Origin: CAWJTN01 sp963845895
Lineage (GTDB): Bacteria > Patescibacteriota > Microgenomatia > UBA1406 > GWC2-37-13
Direction: 5' to 3'
NCBI GenBank assembly: GCA_963845895.1
Contig: CAWJTN010000001.1
Span: forward strand, 1,116,001-1,180,000
Length of the DNA: 64,000 nucleotides
Shown: positions 8,043 through 15,285 of the stretch, piece after piece
How positions within the stretch are numbered: position 1 is the stretch's first letter
Layout: each line of letters opens with the position of its first letter
The notes under the pieces: generated by a model
What the model saw: only the letters and a program-made list of their open reading frames with translations
What the model was told of the DNA's origin: nothing
Database searches by the model: none
Program-made: the position numbers and the translations under genes

Positions 8043-8162
8043 GTGAGCCTACAGCTCCCAGAATGGAAATCTTTGGAGGGGTATATTAGAAGGGTTTATG
8101 AGTGTTTTAGACAATTACAATTACAGATATCGTATAATACCAGTAATGAGAGAAGTTGTTAG
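8043..8162 (+). repeat. F1 unit r4 (39-codon mini-ORF)
   Basis: GTG start, V-S-L-Q then LPEWKSLEGYIRRVY then ECFRQLQLQ, stop TAG. The 3' part contains the TATAAT (8133-8138) of the next gene, so the mini-ORF and the downstream gene overlap in different frames. Confidence 0.8.
8133..8138 (+). promoter_or_regulatory. TATAAT box for the gene at 8146
   Basis: A perfect TATAAT lies 7 bases before the ATG at 8146 and inside F1 unit r4. It decides the start of the following gene. Confidence 0.6.
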
Positions 8163-8442
8163 AGAAGGCTGTTTATATCCTATTATTTTACATATTCCTC
8201 TTCTCCGACCATTAGCAGGTCTTTTTTTAAGTAGAACGGTTAGACGATCTATATCACAACCTCCATTACACTATACCGAGGGTCTAAAGACAAGAATGAA
8301 AAACAAGGGTATCTCATTAGAGGAAGCACATAAAGAAGCGATAGAAGAACAAATGAGAACAAAGAGTTATGAACATATTCCTATTTATGATTCAGCTTAC
8401 AATAAGTTAAAGGGAAATAAGAAAACTCCATCGCCTAAATAA
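8146..8442 (+). CDS. Orphan protein, unknown function
   Basis: A 98 aa protein. A short hydrophobic stretch (YPIILHIPLLRPLAGLFLS) near the N-terminus could be a membrane-associated helix. The rest is charged and helical (SLEEAHKEAIEEQMR). No family is recognised. The ATG at 8146 is preferred over 8098 because the promoter box lies between them. It is flanked by F1 units r4 and r5. Confidence 0.55.
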   Translation: MREVVREGCLYPIILHIPLLRPLAGLFLSRTVRRSISQPPLHYTEGLKTRMKNKGISLEEAHKEAIEEQMRTKSYEHIPIYDSAYNKLKGNKKTPSPK

Positions 8443-8475
8443 TTTAGACTATCACAATAGTCTAGAAGTAAAAAC

Positions 8476-8565
8476 GTGAGCCACCTGGTTCCAGAATGGA
8501 ACACTTTAGAAGAGTATTTATATAGAGTTATAACACTTTTAGGCGGTTACAGATCAATTTTGTTT
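8476..8565 (+). repeat. F1 unit r5
   Basis: GTG start, V-S-H-L then VPEWNTLEEYLYRVI, then the match fades at TLLGGYRS. The frame stays open to 8703, but beyond about 8565 it is antisense to a better-looking minus-strand gene. At DNA level GGTTCCA and TGGAAC give a small hairpin in the core of the unit. Confidence 0.75.
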
Positions 8566-8573
8566 CCTAACTA

Positions 8574-8831
8574 CTATTTTATTGTGACGAATAACCAATC
8601 ATGTTTACAACGTTGGGCTTTTTCTGCTCCTCCAGGTTCAGCTAAATATTTATACATAACAAGAGCAGCTCCTTTCTTAATTCCTGAGAAAGGAATTATT
8701 TGACCAAATAAGTGAGCTACCGTTATATAAGCGTCTTGATATGTTCCACAATCTTTTTGACAATGGAAGGTTCCTATTTTTACCTTTTCTGTTTTGATCA
8801 GACCTTCTCTATGAGGTAGTCTTTCAGGCAT
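8574..8831 (-). CDS. Small Cys-containing orphan protein
   Basis: About 85 aa, read from the ATG at 8831, two bases after the stop of the gene before it, which implies translational coupling. It contains HCQKDCGTYQDAY near residue 30 and QRCKHDW near the C-terminus, so paired Cys/His residues could bind a metal. This is an inference. A conserved-looking middle reads AHLFGQIIPFSGIKKGAALVM. Function unknown. Confidence 0.55.
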   Translation of the reverse strand: MPERLPHREGLIKTEKVKIGTFHCQKDCGTYQDAYITVAHLFGQIIPFSGIKKGAALVMYKYLAEPGGAEKAQRCKHDWLFVTIK

Positions 8832-8833
8832 AT

Positions 8834-9133
8834 TTATTTTATTCCACCTCCACCTCTTGATAACCAAGGATGACGAATTTCGGGGCCTAGTGTTTTTGAT
8901 CTTCTTACGATTGCATTTGCAACCTTTAACAGTTCTTGAGGTGTTAAAGTACCATAATTTTGTAATGTTAAAACTACGGCTCTCCCTAATAATACAGCCC
9001 TTTTATCTTTTGCAGTTTTTATAATTTTTCTTTCGGGCCTAGTAAATTCAACTGTCTCAATGTCTCTTACCGCTTGTCATCTATTGGAATCATATATCCA
9101 AGCTGGTAGATCACTTCTGTCAATTTCTTTCAT
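8834..9133 (-). pseudogene. Orphan ORF interrupted by an in-frame TGA
   Basis: From the ATG at 9133 (TATAAT lies about 7 bases upstream) the frame reads MKEIDRSDLPAWIYDSNR, then TGA (9077-9079), then continues QAVRDIETVEFTRPERK, and later AVLLGRAVVLTLQNYGTLTP and QELLKVANAIVRRSK, to a TAA. The part after the TGA is coherent and has no start codon of its own near its beginning. It is therefore a nonsense mutation (for example CGA to TGA), a readthrough codon or a sequencing error. Function unknown. Confidence 0.5.
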
Positions 9134-9174
9134 ACGCCGAGATTATATCAGCAAATAAGTCCAAATACAAATTT

Positions 9175-9201
9175 GTGAGCCAGACGGTCCCAGATATGTA
9201 G
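9175..9201 (+). repeat. F1 unit r6, truncated
   Basis: GTG AGC CAG ACG GTC CCA GA matches the first eight codons of F1 (V-S-Q-T-V-P), then the match breaks off and a TAG follows. The remaining 75 bases lead into the promoter of the HTH gene at 9276. Confidence 0.6.
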
Positions 9202-9256
9202 ATCGCTCATTTAGCTGAAGCATTGGAACTACCTTTAAAACTAGTTAGTCTTATAG

Positions 9257-9262
9257 TATAAT
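9257..9262 (+). promoter_or_regulatory. TATAAT box for the HTH gene
   Basis: TATAAT with a weak -35 (TTTAAA at 9234-9239, 17 bases apart); the ATG is 13 bases after the box. Confidence 0.5.
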
Positions 9263-9275
9263 CTGTCTTCATAAT

Positions 9276-10691
9276 ATGAGGGAAGTTACATTTAATTCAG
9301 AAACAAGATTTGGATTTGAAATTACCAGGGCTATGAATATCACAACGGCATTATTGGCTGGAAAAGAAGCTAAGATCGGAGTTGCAATTTTACCATCGGT
9401 GCACAGGATTTTTTCAATTCTTGGATGTTATCATGTTCCTTATCAACGTATTGAGGATATCCAGTTCGATGCAAATTCTTATACTGGTTTAAATTTAACA
9501 AAAAAGCAAATTCATTTAGGACTATCTGCAGTACAGAGTCTTATAGCAGCTTATTATCCAGTTGCAGAATACAAAGCTTACTTTATTCCCCGTGACTTAA
9601 AAAGATTCGATCACTCATGGAACGCATTTATAACCCAAGAGATAATTGAAAGAAAAGTCTGGAGAAATTGGCTGCCAGAAGGCGAAACATCTGAAAAACA
9701 AGCAGTATCGCTTCGAATGGCAATTTTGGGTACCTTACGGTACCTTCCTCAACTATTTCATCGTTATGACGATAAAGGCGTAGAAACCATTTCGTTCGAA
9801 GATGAACAACCATTTACTTGGGAAATGGGGTTTAACTACAAATACGAAGGTGATGGATATCTCGACAATTCAATAACGAATTTTAGCAATTTAGCGCAAT
9901 CGATCTCATTGCCACAGCTTTTTTATCTTGTTGAATTATTAGATTTTAGAGAAAAGTTGGCCCTTTTTAAAAAATTCGGATATTATAGACCAAACGAAAC
10001 AATTAATCAGCATTGTAAAAGAGTCGGAACCAATACTACAACATTTAAACAAGATTTAATAAGAGGAATTGAAAAATTACTGGAAATGAAAGATGGCTTA
10101 CTTTTGACAGGCGATGAGATGCCAACAAAAAAAATTCATACATTAATACATGAGTTAGAACATGGAGAATTATTGCGTACAACGGAGAGAAGGATACTTG
10201 TATATAATTCTCCAAGAGGTGTTCTTTTTAATTCGGATTGCTTAAAAAATGATGAGTTTGTTGCTGGACTAACCGATCAAGAGAGAAAAATATTAAGGTT
10301 GGCAATGCTTCTGATAGAAGGAACTTTTTGTTACTCTGCCGAAGAGATTGCTTCAGAGCTTAATGTTGTTCCTAACCAAATACGTAGAGTTTTGAAAGAT
10401 CTTGCTGCTCGCCTTGAATCGGGAGGAAAACAATTGATAAATACTATGGGGAAAGTTATTAAGAGTGATAGCATACAATTTAAACTCATTAAGATGATCG
10501 ATTCGCTTAGACCTGACCAGATTGCTCAATTGACTTTTTTTCAGCAAGAAGTGTTTAAATACTTTACTTCACAAAACTTATATGGGCGATATCCAACCCA
10601 AGAACAAACAATAGAACAATTTGGAATTCGTAGTCCTAATAAAATTTTTCCAAGAATACTTTCAAAATTATCTTCCCATCCAGATTCGTAA
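9276..10691 (+). CDS. Orphan protein with three sigma-region-4-like HTH segments
   Basis: A 471 aa protein. I do not recognise a named family. Three segments have the sigma-70 region 4 look: residues 221-268 (LLDFREKLALFKKFGYYRP, then a recognition-helix-like TNTTTFKQDLIRGIEKL), 331-382 (LTDQERKILRLAMLL, then AEEIASELNVVPNQIRRVL) and 419-466 (LTFFQQEVFKYFTSQ, then QEQTIEQFGIRSPNKIFPRI). No region 2 is evident in the N-terminal 200 residues. It could be a DNA-binding regulator or an unusual sigma-like factor, which is inference. It is the largest gene of island A and the last before the IS element. Confidence 0.65.
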   Translation: MREVTFNSETRFGFEITRAMNITTALLAGKEAKIGVAILPSVHRIFSILGCYHVPYQRIEDIQFDANSYTGLNLTKKQIHLGLSAVQSLIAAYYPVAEYKAYFIPRDLKRFDHSWNAFITQEIIERKVWRNWLPEGETSEKQAVSLRMAILGTLRYLPQLFHRYDDKGVETISFEDEQPFTWEMGFNYKYEGDGYLDNSITNFSNLAQSISLPQLFYLVELLDFREKLALFKKFGYYRPNETINQHCKRVGTNTTTFKQDLIRGIEKLLEMKDGLLLTGDEMPTKKIHTLIHELEHGELLRTTERRILVYNSPRGVLFNSDCLKNDEFVAGLTDQERKILRLAMLLIEGTFCYSAEEIASELNVVPNQIRRVLKDLAARLESGGKQLINTMGKVIKSDSIQFKLIKMIDSLRPDQIAQLTFFQQEVFKYFTSQNLYGRYPTQEQTIEQFGIRSPNKIFPRILSKLSSHPDS

Positions 10692-10714
10692 GAATAAATA
10701 GTTATTCAAACAAT

Positions 10715-10725
10715 GTGAGTGGTAC
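10715..10725 (+). repeat. F1 unit r7, cut by the IS element
   Basis: GTGAGTGGTAC followed by the IS end, whose first bases CGTCC extend the F1 pattern (V-S-x-x-V). Only the first four to five codons remain, so the IS seems to have inserted into an F1 copy. Confidence 0.5.
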
Positions 10726-11860
10726 CGTCCACAAACTGGTACCTAAAAACAGTACTTCTCCTTGTAATCATGATCTAATCCTGTAATAGATGGGGTATAT
10801 GAAAAGATATTCTTGTCCCCATTGTTCGTTAACCCATTCAGTGATTCGTAAAACTAAACGAGGTAATTCAATCCGCTATTTTTGCAAAGCCTGCAGGAAG
10901 TATTTTTCCGTGAATACCTACTGGATTGATCAGAAAGGAATCCTTAATGATCATCTGGACGGGTTATCTTTCAGAAAGCTGGCGGTTAAGTATTCAATCA
11001 GTAAGTCTCAAGCCTGGGATATCTGTCACGAAGAACTGAAAAAACTCCCCAATAATAATCAATTTACGTTTAAATATTGTAACCGATTCTCCAAAATCTT
11101 TTTGTTTGATGGAAAGTATTTTAATGTCGCTGACAAGAAATATGACTGTGTACTTTTATGGGGAATCGATTACCTTCGCCATGATATACCAGTATTTACT
11201 ATTGCTCCTTCTGAAAATTATCAGTCATGGGGAAAGTTCTTTTCATACTTTAGGATTCTTGAGTGTTATCCGCAGCTTCTTGTATGTGACGATAATGTCA
11301 ACCTTAAAATGGCAGCTAGATCTCGTTTTCCTGCCGTTAAAATTCAGACCTGTTACAACCATTTTAAAGAAAATATTAGACGGGATCTCCATGTTCGTTC
11401 CGATCAAGGGAGACAATACAAAAACTTTATGAATCGAATTGAATCAATTCTTGACTCCTCCCAAAAACTCTCAGATGAAACATTTAATCATTGGTTATGG
11501 ACCCTCTACCGCGATTATCATCGAGATCTATTATGTGTATCAATACTGACTAACATCGAAAAATACAAACAAGAATTGTTAGCATATCGGGGAACTCCCC
11601 AGGCTCCTCTTACCACCAATCTCATAGAAGGATTGAATGGACACTTGGAAGCTCGACTCCAAGCACTACGTTCATTTCAAACAGTAGAACATGCCAGATT
11701 GTGGTTTAACGGCTATGTTCTCAAAAGAAGATTCACTAAGTTCACCGATTGCCGTGGTAGATTTAAACACTTAAGAGGTAAAACAGGAGTCATGATGACA
11801 AAAAAAGAGCGGATTACTCTACCGCTCTATTTTTAACGGCTAGGTGCCGTTTTGTGGACG
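10726..11860 (+). mobile_element. Insertion sequence with DDE transposase and 20-bp inverted repeats
   Basis: The termini are CGTCCACAAACTGGTACCTA (10726-10745) and, read on the minus strand, CGTCCACAAAACGGCACCTA (11860-11841): 17 of 20 bases match. The element is 1135 bp with one transposase gene. No target duplication is visible. The right end lies 8 bases from the 3' end of tRNA-Lys, and the left end is in an F1 unit. Confidence 0.85.
10790..11836 (+). CDS. DDE transposase, mutator/IS256-like with N-terminal zinc ribbon
   Basis: A 348 aa protein, intact. Residues 9-12 and 32-35 form a CPHC...CKAC zinc ribbon. An HTH follows (SFRKLAVKYSISKSQAWDI, about 60-79). The catalytic core has D107 (FLFDGKYF), D167/168 (LLVCDDNVNLK), His191 (CYNHFKENIR) and E280 (TTNLIEGLNGHLEARL), the D-D-E order of IS256/mutator-like enzymes, closest in look to the IS1249 type. 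It catalyses movement of its own element. The start may be this ATG or the ATG three codons on. The intact frame suggests recent activity. Confidence 0.85.
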   Translation: MGYMKRYSCPHCSLTHSVIRKTKRGNSIRYFCKACRKYFSVNTYWIDQKGILNDHLDGLSFRKLAVKYSISKSQAWDICHEELKKLPNNNQFTFKYCNRFSKIFLFDGKYFNVADKKYDCVLLWGIDYLRHDIPVFTIAPSENYQSWGKFFSYFRILECYPQLLVCDDNVNLKMAARSRFPAVKIQTCYNHFKENIRRDLHVRSDQGRQYKNFMNRIESILDSSQKLSDETFNHWLWTLYRDYHRDLLCVSILTNIEKYKQELLAYRGTPQAPLTTNLIEGLNGHLEARLQALRSFQTVEHARLWFNGYVLKRRFTKFTDCRGRFKHLRGKTGVMMTKKERITLPLYF

Positions 11861-11868
11861 CTTCTATG

Positions 11869-11941
11869 TGAGTCCGGGGAGACTCGAACTCCCAACCAAT
11901 GCCTTAAGAGGGCACTGCTCTACCAGTTGAGCTACGGACCC
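11869..11941 (-). tRNA. tRNA-Lys (CTT)
   Basis: 73 nt cloverleaf. The acceptor GGGTCCG pairs with CGGACTC; D arm GCTC/GAGC; anticodon loop CTCTTAA gives CUU; T arm GGGAG/CTCCC with TTCGAGT. CCA is not encoded. It is the right border of island A. Confidence 0.93.
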
Positions 11942-11945
11942 GAGG

Positions 11946-12017
11946 TGCCCCTGGGAAGAATCGAACTTCCACCACTTGTTCCGAAGACAAGTACTCTATC
12001 CATTAAGCTACAGGGGC
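11946..12017 (-). tRNA. tRNA-Arg (TCG)
   Basis: 72 nt cloverleaf. The acceptor GCCCCTG pairs with CAGGGGC; anticodon loop CTTCGGA gives UCG; T arm GGAAG/CTTCC with TTCGATT. It is 4 bases upstream of tRNA-Lys on the same strand and presumably cotranscribed. Confidence 0.93.
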
Positions 12018-12039
12018 TCAAATATATTATACTATAGAG

Positions 12040-12591
12040 ATGATTTTTACTTTAATTTATCTTTTGGCTATTTTTGCTGAGCTTCTCTTTGCCATAGGAT
12101 TTTCCATTTTCACCCTTTTTCTATTTTATTCAAGCTTCAAAGGTTCACCATACGTCCCAACCAGAGGAAAAGAAGTAGAAGTGATATTAAAAGAAGCAAA
12201 ATTAAAGCCTAAACAAAATTTCTATGAGTTAGGTTGCGGTGATGCTCGAATTGCCAGAAATGCGGTAAAAAATTATAGAGTTAAAGCTGTAGCGGTTGAT
12301 GTAAATCCCCTACTAATAATCTGGGCAAAATTTTTAGCTAAATTGCAAAAGTTAAAAAAAATTGAGTTTAAAACTGAAGACATATTCAAGATAGATTTAT
12401 CTGAAGCTGATGTAGTTTATCTGTTTTTAATGCCAAAGCTGATTGATCAACTACTCCTTAAACTCAATAGAGAACTAAAAAAAAATACATTAATAATCTC
12501 ACACGGATTTATTATTGAAAAGTGGGATAGGCTTCTTGTTAAAAAAATAAATCATAAACCATTTCCTACCTATTATTACCGTAAAATTTGA
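12040..12591 (+). CDS. Membrane-anchored class I SAM-dependent methyltransferase
   Basis: A 183 aa protein. The N-terminal 30 residues form one transmembrane segment (IYLLAIFAELLFAIGFSIFTLFLF). A Rossmann methyltransferase core follows, with motif I FYELGCGDARIARNA at about 62-76, an acidic ribose-binding residue in VAVDVNPLL, and motif IV-like EADVVYLFLMPK. The short size and N-terminal helix recall the FAM173/lysine methyltransferase-like group. Substrate unknown. Confidence 0.75.
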   Translation: MIFTLIYLLAIFAELLFAIGFSIFTLFLFYSSFKGSPYVPTRGKEVEVILKEAKLKPKQNFYELGCGDARIARNAVKNYRVKAVAVDVNPLLIIWAKFLAKLQKLKKIEFKTEDIFKIDLSEADVVYLFLMPKLIDQLLLKLNRELKKNTLIISHGFIIEKWDRLLVKKINHKPFPTYYYRKI

Positions 12592-12622
12592 CAAAAAACT
12601 TTGCATATTTTATATTAAAACT

Positions 12623-13219
12623 ATGGGGAAGAAATTTCTAATTTATACTTTAATTTTTTTTGGACTAATTTTTTTAAATTTTTACCTTGCTTTGATTATC
12701 CAAAAAAATTTCAGTAGGCAAGCAGCAATAGAAAGAATCCTAGCGGAAATTGATGAAAATAATTCTCCTATAAATCAATTCAGTCTTTCTAGTGCCCCAT
12801 TTGACACAAAAGGTATTAAAACAGATGTGAAATTAACCGATGGGAGAGCGGCAAATCTTAAGATTTTTTTTAGGAAGTATTACTCACCTCTTTATGATTA
12901 TGCAGAGCTGATCGTTCAAGAATCGGACAGGAATGGATTTGACTATCGGCTACTTCCGGCAATAGCAATGCAGGAGTCTAGTCTATGTTTAAAGATTCCT
13001 GCAGACTCGCATAATTGCTGGGGTTGGGGTATCTACGGAGACACCATAACCAAATTCTCCTCTTACGATGAAGCAATTGTTGCTGTATCCAAAGGATTAA
13101 AAGAAGAATATCTGGACAAAGGTTATGTCACTGCAAGCAGAATAATGGCGAAATATACTCCATCTTCACCAGGTAGTTGGGCCTACGCAGTAAATAAAAT
13201 ATTGAGAGACCTTGAATAA
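12623..13219 (+). CDS. Membrane-anchored murein hydrolase-like protein (lysozyme fold)
   Basis: A 198 aa protein. The N-terminal transmembrane anchor is LIYTLIFFGLIFLNFYLALII. The extracellular domain has LLPAIAMQESSLC with a candidate catalytic Glu, then SHNCWGWGIYGDT and SSYDEAIVAVSKGLKEEYL, and matches the protein at 14731-15285 point for point. The pattern is that of SLT/glucosaminidase-type peptidoglycan hydrolases with a GWG loop. The activity is inferred. Confidence 0.7.
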   Translation: MGKKFLIYTLIFFGLIFLNFYLALIIQKNFSRQAAIERILAEIDENNSPINQFSLSSAPFDTKGIKTDVKLTDGRAANLKIFFRKYYSPLYDYAELIVQESDRNGFDYRLLPAIAMQESSLCLKIPADSHNCWGWGIYGDTITKFSSYDEAIVAVSKGLKEEYLDKGYVTASRIMAKYTPSSPGSWAYAVNKILRDLE

Positions 13220-13225
13220 TTTCGT

Positions 13226-13849
13226 TTATTGTACTGATCGAGCCGATTGGAGTTCTTGAGAAAGTGAATACATCGTCCCTTTTTTCTTGGAAAGAGCCAT
13301 AAAAAGCGATCCTCTTTTCTTTCTTTTTGTAACCATTGCCGCAAGCCAAGTTTTTGATTCGCCTATCTTAGCTCTTAAAGATCTCAAAATGCTTAAGACG
13401 ATCTCAAAAAAACGGACATGATATATACCTGGTTTTTCTGGCAAGGACTCTATGCTTATCTTTTGAATATCTTTTACTTCTTGAAGAAGAGATGAGTCGG
13501 CTTTCTTGATCATTTCTATCTCTTTTTTTATCTGTTCACTAAGTTGTTTTATCTCTCTTTTAACTATTTCACTTTCGTAATAATTTTGATAGTTAAAAAT
13601 AGAAAATTCCTTTTTTTGCTGAGTAGGTTTTTTCTTTTCTTCCTCTTGCCATCCAAATTCACCTGATCTGTCAAAATCCTGATCATAATTACCAAAAAAT
13701 TGATCAAATATTCCTGAACCCATCTTTTTAACCTGATCTGAAGTAGTCTTGGCCATATTAGTGCCCAAATCTTTTATAGATTCAATTGGGTTTTTGTTTG
13801 AAAATGTCTTCTGCTTTTTGACTTGTGATCCTATAGTATTTGTAAGCAT
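13226..13849 (-). CDS. Conserved-looking protein of unknown function
   Basis: A 207 aa protein. The N-terminal part is charged and disordered (a run of Lys and Gln around 70-80) and the middle a coiled coil (IVKREIKQLSEQIKKEIEMI). The C-terminal part begins LPEKPGIYHVRFFEIVLSILRSL, then TWLAAMVTKRKKRGSLFMAL, a basic segment that could bind nucleic acid or membrane. I recall similar proteins in Patescibacteria genomes without an assigned role. TATAATACTTCAC stands directly before the ATG. Third gene after the hydrolase and trigger factor on this strand. Confidence 0.6.
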   Translation of the reverse strand: MLTNTIGSQVKKQKTFSNKNPIESIKDLGTNMAKTTSDQVKKMGSGIFDQFFGNYDQDFDRSGEFGWQEEEKKKPTQQKKEFSIFNYQNYYESEIVKREIKQLSEQIKKEIEMIKKADSSLLQEVKDIQKISIESLPEKPGIYHVRFFEIVLSILRSLRAKIGESKTWLAAMVTKRKKRGSLFMALSKKKGTMYSLSQELQSARSVQ

Positions 13850-13862
13850 GTGAAGTATTATA

Positions 13863-14729
13863 CTATATAGTCATAAGGTAATCAAGAGTTTTCTGTTTTC
13901 GAAGTACTGATGCGTAAAAATAAGAGTTATTTATAGCCTTTTCTCTTTCATTCTTATCTGTAATATTTTCAAAGAGTTTATCTAGGTCTTTTTGTTCTAC
14001 TTTTATTCCTTCTTTATCTGCAATTTCTACTAAGATAAATTCCAATTTATAGGTTTCTTCGGCCTCTTGTCTATATCTTTTTTTCAACTCTTCCTGGGTT
14101 AAATTTTTTGATTTTAGATATGATTCTACAGTAAGACCAATTTTTTGTATATCTGTCAAAAGATTTGCCAGCTTTTGGTTAACCTCTTCTTCCAAGATCA
14201 AATCAGGTATCTCACACTTGCTAACTTTAAGAATAGAGGCTAGTATTTGATTTAATAATTCTTGCTGTTTTTTTGAGTCGGGCTCTTTATTCTGTTGTGT
14301 TTTTCCAGGAACCCAGATATCTTTTTTTTTATTTTCGGCCTTAATTTTTTTTACTAATTCCTTATAGTCGAGAAGAGTGACAGCAGGTTTTTCAGCTATA
14401 GTTATTTTTATCTGCCAATCTTCATCGGCTTTGGCTTTAATAAGTTCTATTTTAGGATTTATGATCGGTCGAAGGTTTTCTTTCTTGACAATCTCCTCAT
14501 AAAGTTTTGGTAAAAGTGATTTAACAAGTTCTTGGTAAACATCCTCCTTTTTTAGATGTTTTTCTGCTAGATTTTTAGGGACTTTTCCTTTTCTAAAACC
14601 CTTAATTGTAAGGTCTGCCTGGAGTTTTTTGAAAGCTACTGAATATTCCTCTTCAATGGTTGCTTTTGGGATGTCAACGTTAATCTCTACAGTATTTTTT
14701 GGAAGTTTATTAAGCTTATAATTATACAT
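13863..14729 (-). CDS. tig: Trigger factor-like chaperone lacking the PPIase domain
   Basis: A 288 aa protein, against about 430-450 for standard trigger factor. The N-terminal ribosome-binding domain is clear (IEEEYSVAFKKLQADLTIKGFRKGKVP, where GFRKGKVP is the ribosome-docking signature). After DYKELVKKIKAE the FKBP-type PPIase domain is absent and a short linker leads to the helical C-terminal substrate-binding domain (VNQKLANLLTDIQKIGLTVESYL, then LEFILVEIADKEGIKV). It would fold nascent chains at the ribosome exit without prolyl isomerisation. It lies one base after the hydrolase gene and is likely cotranscribed with it. Confidence 0.8.
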   Translation of the reverse strand: MYNYKLNKLPKNTVEINVDIPKATIEEEYSVAFKKLQADLTIKGFRKGKVPKNLAEKHLKKEDVYQELVKSLLPKLYEEIVKKENLRPIINPKIELIKAKADEDWQIKITIAEKPAVTLLDYKELVKKIKAENKKKDIWVPGKTQQNKEPDSKKQQELLNQILASILKVSKCEIPDLILEEEVNQKLANLLTDIQKIGLTVESYLKSKNLTQEELKKRYRQEAEETYKLEFILVEIADKEGIKVEQKDLDKLFENITDKNEREKAINNSYFYASVLRKQKTLDYLMTI

Positions 14730-14730
14730 T

Positions 14731-15285
14731 TTATAAGTTTACCTTATTTGGATCTAGATATAAATTGATTTTTTCTTCTTCCTGTTGAAACTGTTCCATA
14801 AAGTAATTTACCCTAGGAGCCCAAGTTTTGCTTTCGGCATAAATTGGCGCTATTTGATCGACGGTTTCAGCACCTTTATCTATATAGTTTTGTCTTAATC
14901 CTTTACCTACTTCATTAATCGCATCTTCCCAGTTTTTAAATGTGGACAATCCCCCACCCCAGCCAAAAGGGTTACTTGAATTTGTTGGTACGAATCGACC
15001 AAAAGTTGATTCTAAACCGGTGATTGACGGAAGTAAATAACAGTCCAAGTTATATGTGACACAGGTAGACATGAAACTATCGACAGACTGCAAAAGTGGT
15101 GAATTGTATTTTTTCAATACAGTAGCAATAGCCAGCTTCTTTTTGGAAAGATTTTGAGCTGTGTTGTCTTTTACAGCAATTATTGAGATTTCAGCCGACC
15201 TTCCAGCCTCCTGATCCGCCTTTACAGTTGAAGGCCAAAAAAGTAAAGCCATAAGCATTATGAAAACTATAGTTGATCTTCTCAT
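14731..15285 (-). CDS. Secreted murein hydrolase-like protein (lysozyme fold)
   Basis: A 184 aa protein with an N-terminal signal peptide (IVFIMLMALLFWPSTVKA). The mature domain reads CYLLPSITGLESTFGRF with a candidate catalytic Glu, then NPFGWGGGL, NWEDAINEVGKGLRQNYIDKGAE and WAPRVNYFMEQF. It is a paralogue of 12623-13219. The gene is preceded by a structured attenuated leader (15286-15455). A GGCGGA ribosome-site-like stretch before the ATG forms part of a stem, so its translation may be controlled. It is followed by trigger factor. Confidence 0.7.
   Translation of the reverse strand: MRRSTIVFIMLMALLFWPSTVKADQEAGRSAEISIIAVKDNTAQNLSKKKLAIATVLKKYNSPLLQSVDSFMSTCVTYNLDCYLLPSITGLESTFGRFVPTNSSNPFGWGGGLSTFKNWEDAINEVGKGLRQNYIDKGAETVDQIAPIYAESKTWAPRVNYFMEQFQQEEEKINLYLDPNKVNL

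Noticed and set aside
8476..8703. A 75 aa frame on the + strand starting with F1 unit r5
   Set aside because: Only the first 25-30 codons match the F1 family. The rest is antisense to the better-supported gene at 8574-8831.
6084..10725. Interpretation of the F1 units as classical integron attC sites
   Set aside because: No RYYYAAC/GTTRRRY core sites in the right places, mixed gene orientation, codon-like variation, and no integrase in the window.
6084..10725. CRISPR array
   Set aside because: The units are 90-120 bp, diverged, and separated by genes of variable length rather than by uniform spacers.
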